Positions 45,049-53,523 of a stretch of DNA of 64,000 nucleotides are shown here, piece after piece. Source of the DNA: CALLPQ01 sp038531745 (GTDB lineage: Bacteria > Pseudomonadota > Alphaproteobacteria > Caulobacterales > Parvularculaceae); contig JBCBBJ010000006.1 in NCBI GenBank assembly GCA_038531745.1, forward strand, positions 1 to 64,000, in the 5' to 3' direction. The translations under genes and the position numbers were made by a program. The stretch's first letter is position 1; every line of letters starts with the position of its first letter. A model generated the notes under the pieces. The model was given only the letters and a program-made list of their open reading frames with translations. It searched no databases and was not told where the DNA came from.

Positions 45049-45645
45049 ATGATAGTGACGATTTTGATCAGCGTCCTTTTGGGGTATGGCCTTGGGTCAA
45101 TTCCGTTTGGTCTTGTACTGACGAAAATTGCCGGGCTTGGTGATATCCGCCAAGTGGGTTCGGGCAATATCGGGGCAACCAATGTTTTGCGCACGGGGCG
45201 CAAAGACCTCGCCCTCCTCACCCTCCTCCTCGACAGCGGCAAGGGCGCCATCGCGGTTTTCGCAGCCATGGCACTCGCCATGCGGCCTGAGATTGCGGCG
45301 GCGTTTGCCATGCTTGGCCATTGCTTTCCGGTCTGGCTCGGCTTTCGCGGCGGTAAGGGCGTTGCCACCTATCTTGGCACAGTCTTGATGCTGCTTTTTC
45401 CCGCCGGTCTTTTTGCCTGCGTGATATGGATCTTGACGGCTGCGGTCACGCGTATCTCTTCCCTAAGCGCGCTGGTTGCCACCGCGGCAACGCCGCTGGT
45501 CCTGTTCGCCATGGGCCAACCGGCCTATTGCATCGCAGCCCTGGGCATGACCGGGTTTGTTTTTATCCGCCATAAAGCAAACATCGCCCGATTGCTGACC
45601 GGCGACGAACCAAAGATCGGCCGCAAATCGGACCCCGGCTCGTAG
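45049..45645 (+). CDS. plsY: PlsY, glycerol-3-phosphate acyltransferase
   Basis: Inner-membrane enzyme that transfers acyl from acyl phosphate to glycerol-3-phosphate, the first step of phospholipid synthesis. 198 aa from ATG 45049, the usual length; an upstream TTG-initiated extension (44959) would add Ala-Thr-rich sequence encoded by short DNA repeats and is not preferred. LGSIPFGLVLTKI, GSGNIGATNVLRTG, and FGFRGGKGVATYLG (LGFRGGKGVAT) are the three catalytic motifs. Five membrane segments are expected. Between pyrB and dprA on the same strand. Confidence 0.95.
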   Translation: MIVTILISVLLGYGLGSIPFGLVLTKIAGLGDIRQVGSGNIGATNVLRTGRKDLALLTLLLDSGKGAIAVFAAMALAMRPEIAAAFAMLGHCFPVWLGFRGGKGVATYLGTVLMLLFPAGLFACVIWILTAAVTRISSLSALVATAATPLVLFAMGQPAYCIAALGMTGFVFIRHKANIARLLTGDEPKIGRKSDPGS

Positions 45646-45797
45646 TTATGTGGACGGTTCAACCCGCCACCATAAGACGGGCGGCGGCGCGCTTTTCCGG
45701 TTGCAACATTTTACACTTGGGACGCACTTTTCTTCTCCCCGGGCCGTGCTAGGGTGAAGGTATTGCTCATCAATCTGATGACCTAGGGGGCGAAATT

Positions 45798-46946
45798 ATG
45801 CGACGGGTACTGAACGATCGTGAACGCGTTGACTGGGTTCAACTCATCCGAACGCAAGGCATTGGTCCGATCACCTTTTACCGTTTGCTCACCCGGTTTG
45901 GCAGTGCCGCCGATGCACTGGTGGCTTTGCCCGGCTTGGGGGGTCGCGCGAAACCGTTAAAACCCTATTCGCGCGCCCTTGCCGAAGAAGAAATCAAAAA
46001 AGCGTGGGACACCGGGACGCAAATTCTCGCCTCCTGCGAACCTGACTACCCGATCCTCCTCACAAAGATTGCCGACCCGCCGCCTGTCCTGTCGGTGCGG
46101 GGTCATGTGAGCCTGTTTGAAAAGCCGGGCGTGGCAATCATCGGCGCGCGGAATGCTTCGGCCCTGGGTTGCAAACTTGCACGCTCACTGGCAGCCGACC
46201 TTGGGGCTGCGGGCTACAGCGTCATTTCCGGGTTAGCGCGCGGGATTGATGGGGCGGCGCATATGGCCGGCCTTGCCCATGGCACCATTGCCGTTGTTGC
46301 CGGCGGTGTTGATGTGATCTATCCGCCGGAGCACGATACCCTGACCCGTGATATCACCCGCGAAGGTCTCATCCTGTCGGAGCGTCCGCTGGGGGCCGAG
46401 CCCACTGCCCGTGATTTTCCGAGGCGCAACCGGCTCATCTCCGGGCTTTCGCGCGGCGTGATCATTGTTGAAGCGGCGGCGCGGTCGGGCACCCTCATCA
46501 CCGCGCGGTATGCATTGGAACAGGGCCGGGAGGTTTTTGCGGTGCCGGGCTCCCCGCTTGATCCGCGGTGCAAAGGCGCCAACGCCCTATTGCGCGACGG
46601 CGCAACGCTGGTGGAAAGCGCCGACGATGTGATCAGCGTCTTGCGGGCACAACTGAACACGATGCAAGAACCCGATACGGCCCTCACCGGCGATCTCTTC
46701 GATGCCCTCAATGCTACCGATCAATTGGCCCCACCTGCGGATGAGGCTGGTGCCGAACAGGATCGCCTTGCCCTGTGCGAAACGGTGCGCGCGCTTCTGG
46801 GCGTGACGCCGATCCACCGCGACGAATTGATCCGCGAATGCCATGCCTCATCGGCACAGATTGCCGATGCGCTCCTTGATCTTGTTCTCAGCGGCACGGT
46901 TACGGAGATCAGCGGCGGTCATTTCGCCCTCGCAGACCCCGGTTAG
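45798..46946 (+). CDS. dprA: DprA, DNA processing protein
   Basis: Loads RecA onto incoming single-stranded DNA in transformation. 382 aa with the Rossmann domain: GARNASALG, YSVISGLARGIDGAAH and PRRNRLISGLSRGVIIVEAA. An N-terminal SAM-like region (about 1-75) and a C-terminal winged helix (about 310-380) flank it. Downstream of plsY, the usual neighbour. In many bacteria topA follows; here a tRNA gene follows instead. Suggests capacity for natural DNA uptake but is not proof. Confidence 0.95.
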   Translation: MRRVLNDRERVDWVQLIRTQGIGPITFYRLLTRFGSAADALVALPGLGGRAKPLKPYSRALAEEEIKKAWDTGTQILASCEPDYPILLTKIADPPPVLSVRGHVSLFEKPGVAIIGARNASALGCKLARSLAADLGAAGYSVISGLARGIDGAAHMAGLAHGTIAVVAGGVDVIYPPEHDTLTRDITREGLILSERPLGAEPTARDFPRRNRLISGLSRGVIIVEAAARSGTLITARYALEQGREVFAVPGSPLDPRCKGANALLRDGATLVESADDVISVLRAQLNTMQEPDTALTGDLFDALNATDQLAPPADEAGAEQDRLALCETVRALLGVTPIHRDELIRECHASSAQIADALLDLVLSGTVTEISGGHFALADPG

Positions 46947-47041
46947 CCCCATCAATTGCACAAATATCGGCATTTACGAAAAAGCAAAAAAGAAACTGGA
47001 TAAACCAAAAGCTGTTTGCTATATCCGCGTTTCCAAGGCGT

Positions 47042-47117
47042 TCCCTGATAGCTCAGTTGGTAGAGCAGCTGACTGTTAATCAGCGGGTCACAGGTTCGAG
47101 TCCTGTTCAGGGAGCCA
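47042..47117 (+). tRNA. tRNA-Asn (GTT)
   Basis: Complete 76-nt cloverleaf with encoded CCA. Acceptor arm TCCCTGA pairs with TCAGGGA, the D-arm is GCTC...GAGC, and the anticodon stem GCTGA/TCAGC frames GTT at 47075-47077. The T-arm holds GGTTCGAGTCC. Discriminator is G at 47114, CCA at 47115-47117. Just after dprA; no other tRNA gene seen in the window. Confidence 0.97.
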
Positions 47118-47242
47118 TTTTTCTCCAGATTGATATGGATAGAGTTGCTTTGCGCTTTGTCGGGCGTGTTTGGGCAAACAGGGCTGTACCAAAGGCGCCT
47201 TTATGATGTGTGCAGATGAACGGTGAAGTAGGCGGGCAGATA

Positions 47243-47323
47243 AGATCGTTTCAGATCGTTTCAGATCGTTTCAGATCGTTTCAGATCGTTTCAGATCGTT
47301 TCAGATCGTTTCAGATCGTTTCA
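47243..47323. repeat. Tandem array of eight 10-bp units TCAGATCGTT
   Basis: Seven full units fill 47251-47320, preceded by a partial unit (47243-47250) and followed by TCA. Each carries a GATC and the unit length matches about one helical turn. It begins about 125 bases after tRNA-Asn and its right end runs into the flaG 3' end, whose stop TGA (47313-47311) lies in the repeat. The perfect identity between copies points to recent expansion by slippage. Confidence 0.97.
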
Positions 47324-47733
47324 TCGAGGGCGATACCGCTAAGGTCAATACCGCCACGGCTGGAGGCACTCGTCTCGCTAATTACCGCCGCCTCGATCAT
47401 TGCAGCAAATTGAACCGGTGGCCATTCGCTGACAACTTCGCCTGAATTAATATCGATGGCACGATAAGTATACGGATTAGGGCCGTCCCCCTCTGCGATT
47501 TCGACCCGAGTATTGGCACCAATGACCCGCTGGATAATTTCAGTACTTTCGCGAAAGCGCTCTGCTCGTCGCCGGGTATCGCGTTCGGCAGCCGCAATCT
47601 GATCGGCGGAGGCCGAGCGGCGGGCTTGCTCAAGACTGGCGCGGCGGCGACTGGCTTGCACCTGCCCATCACCAGTGGTGGGGGCGTTGACGCCAACCCC
47701 CACAGATCCTTGTACAGATTGTATCTCATTCAT
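47311..47733 (-). CDS. flaG: FlaG-family flagellar protein
   Basis: 140-aa protein from ATG 47733 with GGTGAGG upstream. N-terminal Gly/Ser/Thr-rich linker, a basic coiled segment (RRRASLEQARRS...AERFRESTEI) and a FlaG-like C-terminal domain: IGANTRVEIAEGDG, IDINSGEVVSEWPPVQFAAMIEA. FlaG is thought to influence filament length. The last codons and the TGA stop are made by the 10-bp tandem repeat, so any change in repeat count would leave the protein end unchanged because the first stop comes in the first copy. Confidence 0.78.
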   Translation of the reverse strand: MNEIQSVQGSVGVGVNAPTTGDGQVQASRRRASLEQARRSASADQIAAAERDTRRRAERFRESTEIIQRVIGANTRVEIAEGDGPNPYTYRAIDINSGEVVSEWPPVQFAAMIEAAVISETSASSRGGIDLSGIALDETI

Positions 47734-47762
47734 GATGCGCCTCACCGGTTAGGTAAACGCTT

Positions 47763-47799
47763 AAAAAGTCCCGGGAACAAAATAGGCTGCACCCGGGAC
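47763..47799 (-). terminator. Rho-independent terminator after the flagellin gene
   Basis: On the minus strand GTCCCGGG (47799-47792) and CCCGGGAC (47775-47768) pair perfectly around 16 bases and are followed by TTTTT at 47767-47763. It begins 17 bases beyond the flagellin stop at 47816, and lies before flaG. flaG is therefore either read through at low level or has its own promoter. Confidence 0.85.
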
Positions 47800-47815
47800 G
47801 AAACCCCCTACCCTG

Positions 47816-48688
47816 TTAGGCGAAAAGGGCGAGAATGGAGTTCGGCGCCGCATTGGCAATCGACAATGTCTGGATGGCCAATTGCTGTTGCACCTGGAGG
47901 GCCTGCAAACGCGAGCTTTCGCGGGCAAGGTCGGCATCCACAAGGTTGCCAATGGAAACCTCAAGCGCATCAGACACCCGGCTCAAGAGATTGTCTTGCA
48001 GGTCAAGGGCTTGCGAGCCATTGCCAAGACGCGCGACCGCGTTGGTCACATTGACAATGGACGCCTCAATGGCGGCAATTTGCGCCTGGGCGGCTTCAGC
48101 TGCTGTCTGACCACTACCGGGAACGGTTGGATCGACCGGCGTGGCGGCAAAAGGATCGGCATCGGCGGAGATGGTGATGTTAGCGCCGCCAATGGAAAGA
48201 TCTTGGGCGGCAACCGTAATCTGTGTGGCACCATCCGTACCCGCCACAAGCGAGAGATCATTGGCCCCGCTGGCGATCAGGTTACGCCCGCCCACTTCGG
48301 CGCTGCTCACAATCCGGTCGATCTGATCGCGCAAGGCAACAAAACGTTCGCTCAGGATACCGCGGGTCTCATCGGTGATTGATGCATCGGCGGCTTGCAC
48401 AGCAACTGAGCGCAATTCCACAAGGATGTCGCTCACATTATCGCCAGCGGCGAGCGCCACATCAACCGTAGACTGACCAACGCGCAAACCCTGTTGAACA
48501 CTCTCAACGGAGCCAAGCTCGGCGCGCTGTTGTTGGGCCAGGGCAAACAGAGCGGGGTTATCCGCCGCGCCCGACACCTCTAAGCCGGTGGAGACACGGC
48601 GCTGCGTTTCCGCAAGGCGATCATTGATGGAGTTGAGATTTTGAAGCGCGATCAATGCGCCGGGATTGGTATTGATACTTGAAGTCAT
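47816..48688 (-). CDS. Flagellin
   Basis: Filament subunit, 290 aa from ATG 48688. N-terminal D0/D1 (SSINTNPGALIALQNLNSIND, then AETQRRVSTGLEVSGAADNPA) and C-terminal D1/D0 (SRLQALQVQQQLAIQTLSIANAA) pair as usual; the central region (about 130-200) is short, so the filament has little surface domain. A sigma-54-type promoter lies upstream at 48781-48767, a leader with two stem-loops follows, and a terminator ends the gene. Only one flagellin is in the window; other copies may exist elsewhere. Confidence 0.95.
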   Translation of the reverse strand: MTSSINTNPGALIALQNLNSINDRLAETQRRVSTGLEVSGAADNPALFALAQQQRAELGSVESVQQGLRVGQSTVDVALAAGDNVSDILVELRSVAVQAADASITDETRGILSERFVALRDQIDRIVSSAEVGGRNLIASGANDLSLVAGTDGATQITVAAQDLSIGGANITISADADPFAATPVDPTVPGSGQTAAEAAQAQIAAIEASIVNVTNAVARLGNGSQALDLQDNLLSRVSDALEVSIGNLVDADLARESSRLQALQVQQQLAIQTLSIANAAPNSILALFA

Positions 48689-48719
48689 CACGAAAGCCCC
48701 TTCTGGGTTACTGACATTT

Positions 48720-48755
48720 GGCGCTATTTCTCAGCGCCCAACGCATTTTGCGTTG
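48720..48755 (-). promoter_or_regulatory. Flagellin mRNA leader with two consecutive stem-loops
   Basis: In the minus-strand leader CAACGCA-aaa-TGCGTTG (48755-48739) is directly followed by GGCGCT-gagaaat-AGCGCC (48738-48720). The first loop would begin at the transcription start predicted from the sigma-54 site, 32 bases before the ATG for the second. In Caulobacter FlbT binds the flagellin leader and regulates its stability; flbT lies nearby. The pairing is seen; control by FlbT is inferred. Confidence 0.55.
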
Positions 48756-48766
48756 TAGAAATCCTC

Positions 48767-48781
48767 GCAATCCTGCCGCCA
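48767..48781 (-). promoter_or_regulatory. Sigma-54-type (-24/-12) promoter for flagellin
   Basis: TGGC-N7-TTGC on the minus strand (48781-48767) fits the TGGCAC-N5-TTGC consensus at the GG and GC dinucleotides with correct spacing. It predicts a start near 48755, giving a leader of about 67 bases before the flagellin ATG at 48688. Class III/IV flagellar genes of alphaproteobacteria commonly use sigma-54. Confidence 0.6.
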
Positions 48782-48974
48782 GTTTACCGATGGTTCACAC
48801 CGGTTAATGCCGGTGGCCGCTGGCCTTTCTCTACCGTGAGATGCCATTAACCATGGGGTCGTTGGGGCAACAGTGTCCGGCGATTATGGGGCAAACCCGG
48901 CACATTTGACCCGGCAAAAATTGCCTATGGGCTATTGCTGCCGCCCAGCAAATTCTATTTTTGGACAGCGGTTT

Positions 48975-49355
48975 TTATCCGCTGACGGGCAAAGGGTCGG
49001 ATACTTCTCGGCCGGCAAGGCCATCCATGATCATACGGTTGATATCGATGAGGGGTTGCGGGCTTTGACGCTTACGGATGATTTCGCGAGAGCATTGTTG
49101 CACATAGCGATCAAGATCAATGATCGCGGCGCGTGTTGCCTCGGGCAATTGATTGCGCTCATCCCGGCAATCGGTGGCCAGCATGCTCCAAAGAAGCCGG
49201 TTGCGGTGCACTGCTTCTGCCAGCGGGCTGAGATTATCAGCGTCGCGGGTTTCCGCCGCCATAAGCGCCGCCGTTACTGTTGCAAAGGCCTGATATTCAG
49301 CATCGCGCGGACCAGCCATGGCCCCTTGTGTTCTACGATAGGCGTCATGCGACAT
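48975..49355 (-). CDS. flaF: FlaF, flagellin assembly/secretion factor
   Basis: About 126-aa regulator that is needed for flagellin secretion or translation in Caulobacter. MSHDAYRRTQGAMAGPRDAEYQAF is split here; LWSMLATDCRDERNQLPEATRAAII follows, characteristic of the family. ATG 49355 overlaps flbT's end by 11 bases, so the pair is translated together. A further in-frame start at 49376 is less likely. Upstream of the flagellin gene on the same strand, with about 286 bases between. Confidence 0.9.
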   Translation of the reverse strand: MSHDAYRRTQGAMAGPRDAEYQAFATVTAALMAAETRDADNLSPLAEAVHRNRLLWSMLATDCRDERNQLPEATRAAIIDLDRYVQQCSREIIRKRQSPQPLIDINRMIMDGLAGREVSDPLPVSG

Positions 49356-49740
49356 GGCTAAGCATCTTTTCTTCATAGGTCATCAGTGTGCGGCATGCGG
49401 TGAGCGCTTTATAATAGTCGCGATTTGCCACGTGGGCGCCAATCCGTAGGCAGACATTCTGGATTTCAGGATCATCAACCGCATCGATAAACTGGGTCAA
49501 CCGGCTGGCAAAGTCGCGGTGAAACTCCTCCCGCTTTGCCGGTTCTAGATACATCATCATGATGGGGAAATAGACCCGTGTGGCGGGCGTGCGTACGGCG
49601 TCGGACTGCAGAATATCGCCCTCACGCAGCAGCCGTGCTTCGGTCTCAACAATCATCACTGTGCGCCGGTCACCATTCTTCATCACGGCACCATTGATGG
49701 CGAACCGTTCACCGGGTTTGAGGGAGAGTTTGAGCGCCAT
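49345..49740 (-). CDS. flbT: FlbT, flagellin mRNA regulator
   Basis: 131-aa post-transcriptional repressor that in Caulobacter couples flagellin mRNA stability to hook assembly. LKLSLKPGERFAINGAVMKNG, VMIVETEARLLREGDIL, and YLEPAKREEFHRDFASRLTQF are strong family matches. First gene of the run flbT-flaF-flagellin-flaG. The gene is divergent from the oxygenase at 49875. Confidence 0.95.
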   Translation of the reverse strand: MALKLSLKPGERFAINGAVMKNGDRRTVMIVETEARLLREGDILQSDAVRTPATRVYFPIMMMYLEPAKREEFHRDFASRLTQFIDAVDDPEIQNVCLRIGAHVANRDYYKALTACRTLMTYEEKMLSHVA

Positions 49741-49874
49741 CAGCTTTTCCCTGTTTTCAGTACGGGGTCGACACCCTATATTTCAGCCTTAGTCTTAATA
49801 TTCCGTCCATACGCGGTTGTACGATCCGTATGGGCCCCGTTTGCGCCCTCGTTCGGGCCAAGGAGCCAACATCT

Positions 49875-50858
49875 ATGGCCACCCCTTCTTCCCAATCGCG
49901 TGCCAACACGCCTGGCGCGCCGTCTCGCCGGGTGCCGGAACTGAGTTTGCGCCATTATCAAACCGGTGATGCCGACGCGCGCGCAGCCTTTACCCGTGAT
50001 CTATTTGCGGGCCTGAAGGATTATGGCTTTGTCATTTTGAAGGATCACGCCATCGACCCGGCCATCCTCGCCGGGGCGTACGCCATGGTTGCTGACCTGT
50101 TTGCCCAGCCCGTGGCGGAAAAACTGCGCTATAACAGCGGTGATGGCGGGCAACGCGGGTATACAGCGTTTGGGCGCGAACATGCTAAAGACAGCAATCA
50201 GCCGGATCTCAAAGAATTCTGGCATGTGGGCCGCGAATTTGCCGCCGATCATCCACTTGCAGCGGTTTACCCGCCCAATGTCTGGCCCGCGCATCCAGCG
50301 GGCTTTCGCGAGACGCTGCTTGCGCTTTATGATGGGTTGGAGACGGCCGGGCACACCATGCTGGAAGCGCTGGCCCCGGCGCTTGATCTGCAGCCTGAAT
50401 TTTTTTCGAAGATGGCAGCGGGCGGCAATTCAATCCTGCGGCTTCTTCATTATCCGCCCATTGCCGATGACGCGCCCGCCGGTGCCGTGCGCGCGGCGGC
50501 CCACGAAGACATCAATCTCATTACGCTATTGGTGTCGGCGAATGGGGCGGGATTGGAGCTGTTGGACCGCGATGGCAGTTGGCTCGCTGTGGAGACGGAA
50601 CCGGAAAACCTGATTGTTGATGCTGGTGATATGCTGGCGCGGATTACCAATGGCGTGATCCCCGCCACGACGCACCGGGTGGTCAATCCCGACGGGCCAA
50701 ATGTGTCACGCTATTCCATGCCGTTTTTTATGCACCCGCATCCGGACGCGGTCCTGAAATGCCTGCCAAGCTGCACGGGCAACGGGGTCGAAGCGCCGCC
50801 CATTACCGCCGACGCGTTCCTGAAACAAAGACTGCGGGAGATCGGGCTTTCGGCATGA
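49875..50858 (+). CDS. 2-oxoglutarate/Fe(II) oxygenase, isopenicillin N synthase-like
   Basis: Non-heme iron oxygenase, 327 aa from ATG 49875 with AAGGAG upstream. Iron ligands are clear in the jelly roll: His and Asp in AAHEDINLITLL, distal His in ATTHRVVNP, and the 2-oxoglutarate Arg-Ser pair in RYSMPFF. The N-terminal DIOX_N part (RAAFTRDLFAGLKDYGFVILKDH) is present. Substrate cannot be named; homologues include flavonoid, ethylene-forming and beta-lactam enzymes. Followed by a hairpin terminator at 50883. Confidence 0.87.
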   Translation: MATPSSQSRANTPGAPSRRVPELSLRHYQTGDADARAAFTRDLFAGLKDYGFVILKDHAIDPAILAGAYAMVADLFAQPVAEKLRYNSGDGGQRGYTAFGREHAKDSNQPDLKEFWHVGREFAADHPLAAVYPPNVWPAHPAGFRETLLALYDGLETAGHTMLEALAPALDLQPEFFSKMAAGGNSILRLLHYPPIADDAPAGAVRAAAHEDINLITLLVSANGAGLELLDRDGSWLAVETEPENLIVDAGDMLARITNGVIPATTHRVVNPDGPNVSRYSMPFFMHPHPDAVLKCLPSCTGNGVEAPPITADAFLKQRLREIGLSA

Positions 50859-50882
50859 CCTTCGGTGTTGCAGACAAAAAAA

Positions 50883-50917
50883 GACCCGTGCGGCGGATAT
50901 CGCGCTACGGGCCTTTT
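50883..50917 (+). terminator. Probable terminator after the oxygenase gene
   Basis: CCCGT-GCG (50885-50892) pairs with CGC-(T)-ACGGG (50903-50911) with a one-base bulge, then CCTTTT follows. It starts 25 bases after the oxygenase stop. The DNA between this site and 51110 holds no gene that I can support. Confidence 0.5.
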
Positions 50918-51109
50918 AGAGCGTTTCCTTCCAGAAACTGCCCCCCGGGGCAGCACCTCTGCGTGTGCTTATGTTCTGCATAAGCGGCGTGGCGAAGGGG
51001 GTCAAATTCTGGATTAGCGGTTTCGGTCAAACGGGGGATAAACCTGCAAATTGTTACCCCATTGTCACAATTCAGACCTTCGGTCCTGCCGTCTTTTTGC
51101 GAATGCCAA

Positions 51110-51919
51110 TCAACGCGCGGTGAAGGTCACGGGGCCTTCCGCCTCGGGTCGAGAGAAATAGCCGATGGTGCCAGCAAAGGCGGAGCCCTCATTCATTTGC
51201 GTGCGCGTATAGGCCAGCACATCGCCCAGCTTATCACCGTCGAAATCGGCATGCACCAGGGGCTGGATCACCACGGTCTGGTCTTCGCTAGTGATCACAT
51301 AGCCCTCGGCCTCCTCGGCCCAGCGAACGCTGGTGCTTGCGGCTGCCACGGGCACATCGCCGCCAGTGGCCCCGGGCGCGCGGCCCGACAGACGCAACAG
51401 GGTACCCGGTGCCAAAGCCGCAAGCGCGTCAGCGTCAATATTGCCCACGGCGAAATTTGTTGAGGCTGGAGGTGTCGCTTTCTCCAGATAATTTAGAAGA
51501 CCGCAGGCCCGCTGGAAAAACGCCTCGCGCCGCTGGTCGCGGCCAGACAGAGCAAACCAGCCCAGTCGCCGCATGCGGTTATAGTCTTCGCACGTCCGGC
51601 AATTATCGGAGGATTCAGCCGCTTCAGGCGGCGACGTCATAATCACTTCAACCCTGTCGCCGCGCCGGTTGAGGAGGTCTTCCTTGGCCAGATCACCAAG
51701 TTTGTCCTTGGTGTAACACCCTTTTTTCAGCCCGGAGAAATAGGGCGCATCCATCAGCAAACAAAACTCATCGGCCGCATCACCCGACATTGGGGCTGCC
51801 GCACCAAGCAACGCGCCCAGGGGCGCGGTTTGCGTGCCCAATGTTGCCGAAATGCCCGCAGCACCCGCAACCCCCAACACGGCCCCCATTAAAGAGGTAG
51901 ATTTTGTATCAAACCGCAT
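51110..51919 (-). CDS. Secreted hypothetical protein with FG-GAP-like calcium loop
   Basis: About 269 aa from ATG 51919, preceded by AGGGG. An N-terminal hydrophobic segment (LMGAVLGVAGAAGISATL) serves as signal or anchor. Several cysteines (DEFCLLMD, KGCYTKDK, DNCRTCEDY) suggest disulfides. Near the end ADFDGDKLGDVLAY resembles the DxDGDxxxD loop of FG-GAP repeats, and GTIGYFSRPEAEG closes the protein. Open frame extends to 52117 but without ribosome-binding site. No family name found. Downstream of the PepSY gene on the same strand. Confidence 0.65.
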   Translation of the reverse strand: MRFDTKSTSLMGAVLGVAGAAGISATLGTQTAPLGALLGAAAPMSGDAADEFCLLMDAPYFSGLKKGCYTKDKLGDLAKEDLLNRRGDRVEVIMTSPPEAAESSDNCRTCEDYNRMRRLGWFALSGRDQRREAFFQRACGLLNYLEKATPPASTNFAVGNIDADALAALAPGTLLRLSGRAPGATGGDVPVAAASTSVRWAEEAEGYVITSEDQTVVIQPLVHADFDGDKLGDVLAYTRTQMNEGSAFAGTIGYFSRPEAEGPVTFTAR

Positions 51920-52040
51920 AACCCCTATGCCCTTTGTCATATCGCAATTGCGATGGGGTCGGCCCAACCGACGCCCAGCGCGACAAGCGTCACAGTATAA
52001 ATCAAGAGGATGCGGAACGCCATGACCAGAAGAGGCACCC

Positions 52041-53513
52041 TTATCCAGGCGATGCGACCACCCTGAAGGGGGTTTTGACAGAGCCCAGTAAGCAAAGCGA
52101 CGCCGCGAGCAATGCAAAGACCGAAATTGGCCAAACGGCGAAGGACAGTAACGCGTTTTGATTGAGGGAAAGGTGGAAAACGACCCCGAAGATAACCAGC
52201 ACCATGGTCACTATCCGGAGCATCCGTGTGACAAGGAACGCATCACCAACTTGCAGAGCGATCGCATTTACAAGGATCAACCCCATCCAGAATACTGGCA
52301 CGAGGCCCTTTTCATCAAGCAGACCAGAAAGCGCCAAAGGCAACGTTAAAGCAAGAAGCGCAGGCGTACCCCAAACGATCGCCTCCCAGCTTGCTTCCAG
52401 TCGCGGTGCCGGTCTGCCCTGCTCGCGTCGCCGGACAAAATAAATCCGCAATCCACTGGCGATGATCGTAGTCAGCGACAACCCAAAAATCACATAGGCA
52501 ACTTTTACAGGCAAACCGCCCCAATTGCCGAAATGAACATTATAAACCGACCCAACGATCTGTTGACCCACAGTGCCATCGGCCAGGCCAACCGTACCCT
52601 TGAAAGCGCCGTTTGCATCGAATTGATAATATTCCCCGAAAATCAATCGATCCGTGTGCTTTGCGATCACCGAAGAATGCTGTCCCGCCGTACCCGGATC
52701 ATGCAAAATAAAGAAGGTTGGCGGCTGTGCCGGAAATTCTTCGCTCATATAGTTAAGGGGCCCCGCGATCTCAGCAAGTCTCGCCTTTTCTTCGACCGCT
52801 ACCGGATCCTCCCCAAAAATGGGGCTAAACACCTTTGTCAGATCACCGTCGAAGGATACCGTCGCAATCGCAAAAGCCAAAATACTGGCAAGCCCAAGGA
52901 TGGCACCCGTTAGCGCATTTGAAATGTGAAAGGGCGCTGTCCATACGCTAAGACGGTTATGAAGGTCGGTCAAAGCTACCCGCCCTTCCCCGCGCCGGTA
53001 TCGGAAGGCGTCCCTAAAGATGCGCGGATGCGCGAGAAAACCCGAAAGGCTCATAGCAATGAGAAAGGCCCCAAGAGCGCCTACAACTGTCAGGCCAAGG
53101 ATATGGGGCAGATGCAAATAGTAGTGCAGATCAAGCAAAAACTGCGTCCAGGGAAATTTTTCGGCGAAGGCGATTGTTCCGTCGGGATTCGCAAAAAAAG
53201 CCTGGGTATCGGTTGTAATGACCGTACGCGGTAAATCAGGTTGCGGAAAGTTGATGTAAAGATGGGTTGTTGTGGGATCTTTGGTTTCAAAAACAGTCTT
53301 TGCTGCGCGCGCTGCAGCCTCTGATGCGATAGACGTCATCTCCGGCGCTGTGGGTTGTTCCCAGCGCTGAAATTCCCGATTGAAAACCGATAAGGTGCCC
53401 GTCAGAGCGAGTATGTAGATAAGGCCACCCAAGGCAAGCGCGACAATGGAATGCGCTTTTAGTGAGCGGGCAACGCGTTTCGCTGATGATTTAGGCCAAA
53501 TGCTTGTGGACAT
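52041..53513 (-). CDS. PepSY-associated transmembrane protein
   Basis: Four- to five-pass inner-membrane protein of the PepSY_TM family, 490 aa from ATG 53513. KAHSIVALALGGLIYILALTGTLSVFNREFQRWEQP gives the first segment and PepSY lead (shown in part), LHYYLHLPHILGLTVVGALGAFLIA and RLSVWTAPFHISNALTGAILG carry the conserved His residues. Members act in ferric reduction or iron release downstream of siderophore uptake. Third in the operon receptor / membrane protein / PepSY, with ten bases from the previous gene. Confidence 0.87.
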   Translation of the reverse strand: MSTSIWPKSSAKRVARSLKAHSIVALALGGLIYILALTGTLSVFNREFQRWEQPTAPEMTSIASEAAARAAKTVFETKDPTTTHLYINFPQPDLPRTVITTDTQAFFANPDGTIAFAEKFPWTQFLLDLHYYLHLPHILGLTVVGALGAFLIAMSLSGFLAHPRIFRDAFRYRRGEGRVALTDLHNRLSVWTAPFHISNALTGAILGLASILAFAIATVSFDGDLTKVFSPIFGEDPVAVEEKARLAEIAGPLNYMSEEFPAQPPTFFILHDPGTAGQHSSVIAKHTDRLIFGEYYQFDANGAFKGTVGLADGTVGQQIVGSVYNVHFGNWGGLPVKVAYVIFGLSLTTIIASGLRIYFVRRREQGRPAPRLEASWEAIVWGTPALLALTLPLALSGLLDEKGLVPVFWMGLILVNAIALQVGDAFLVTRMLRIVTMVLVIFGVVFHLSLNQNALLSFAVWPISVFALLAASLCLLGSVKTPFRVVASPG

Positions 53514-53523
53514 CAGAAAACCT

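Noticed and set aside
47243..47323. CRISPR array
   Set aside because: Direct 10-bp repeats with no spacers and no cas genes.
47210..47413. Plus-strand protein made of repeated SFQIVSDRFR blocks
   Set aside because: It is only a translation of the 10-bp tandem repeat and lacks a ribosome-binding site.
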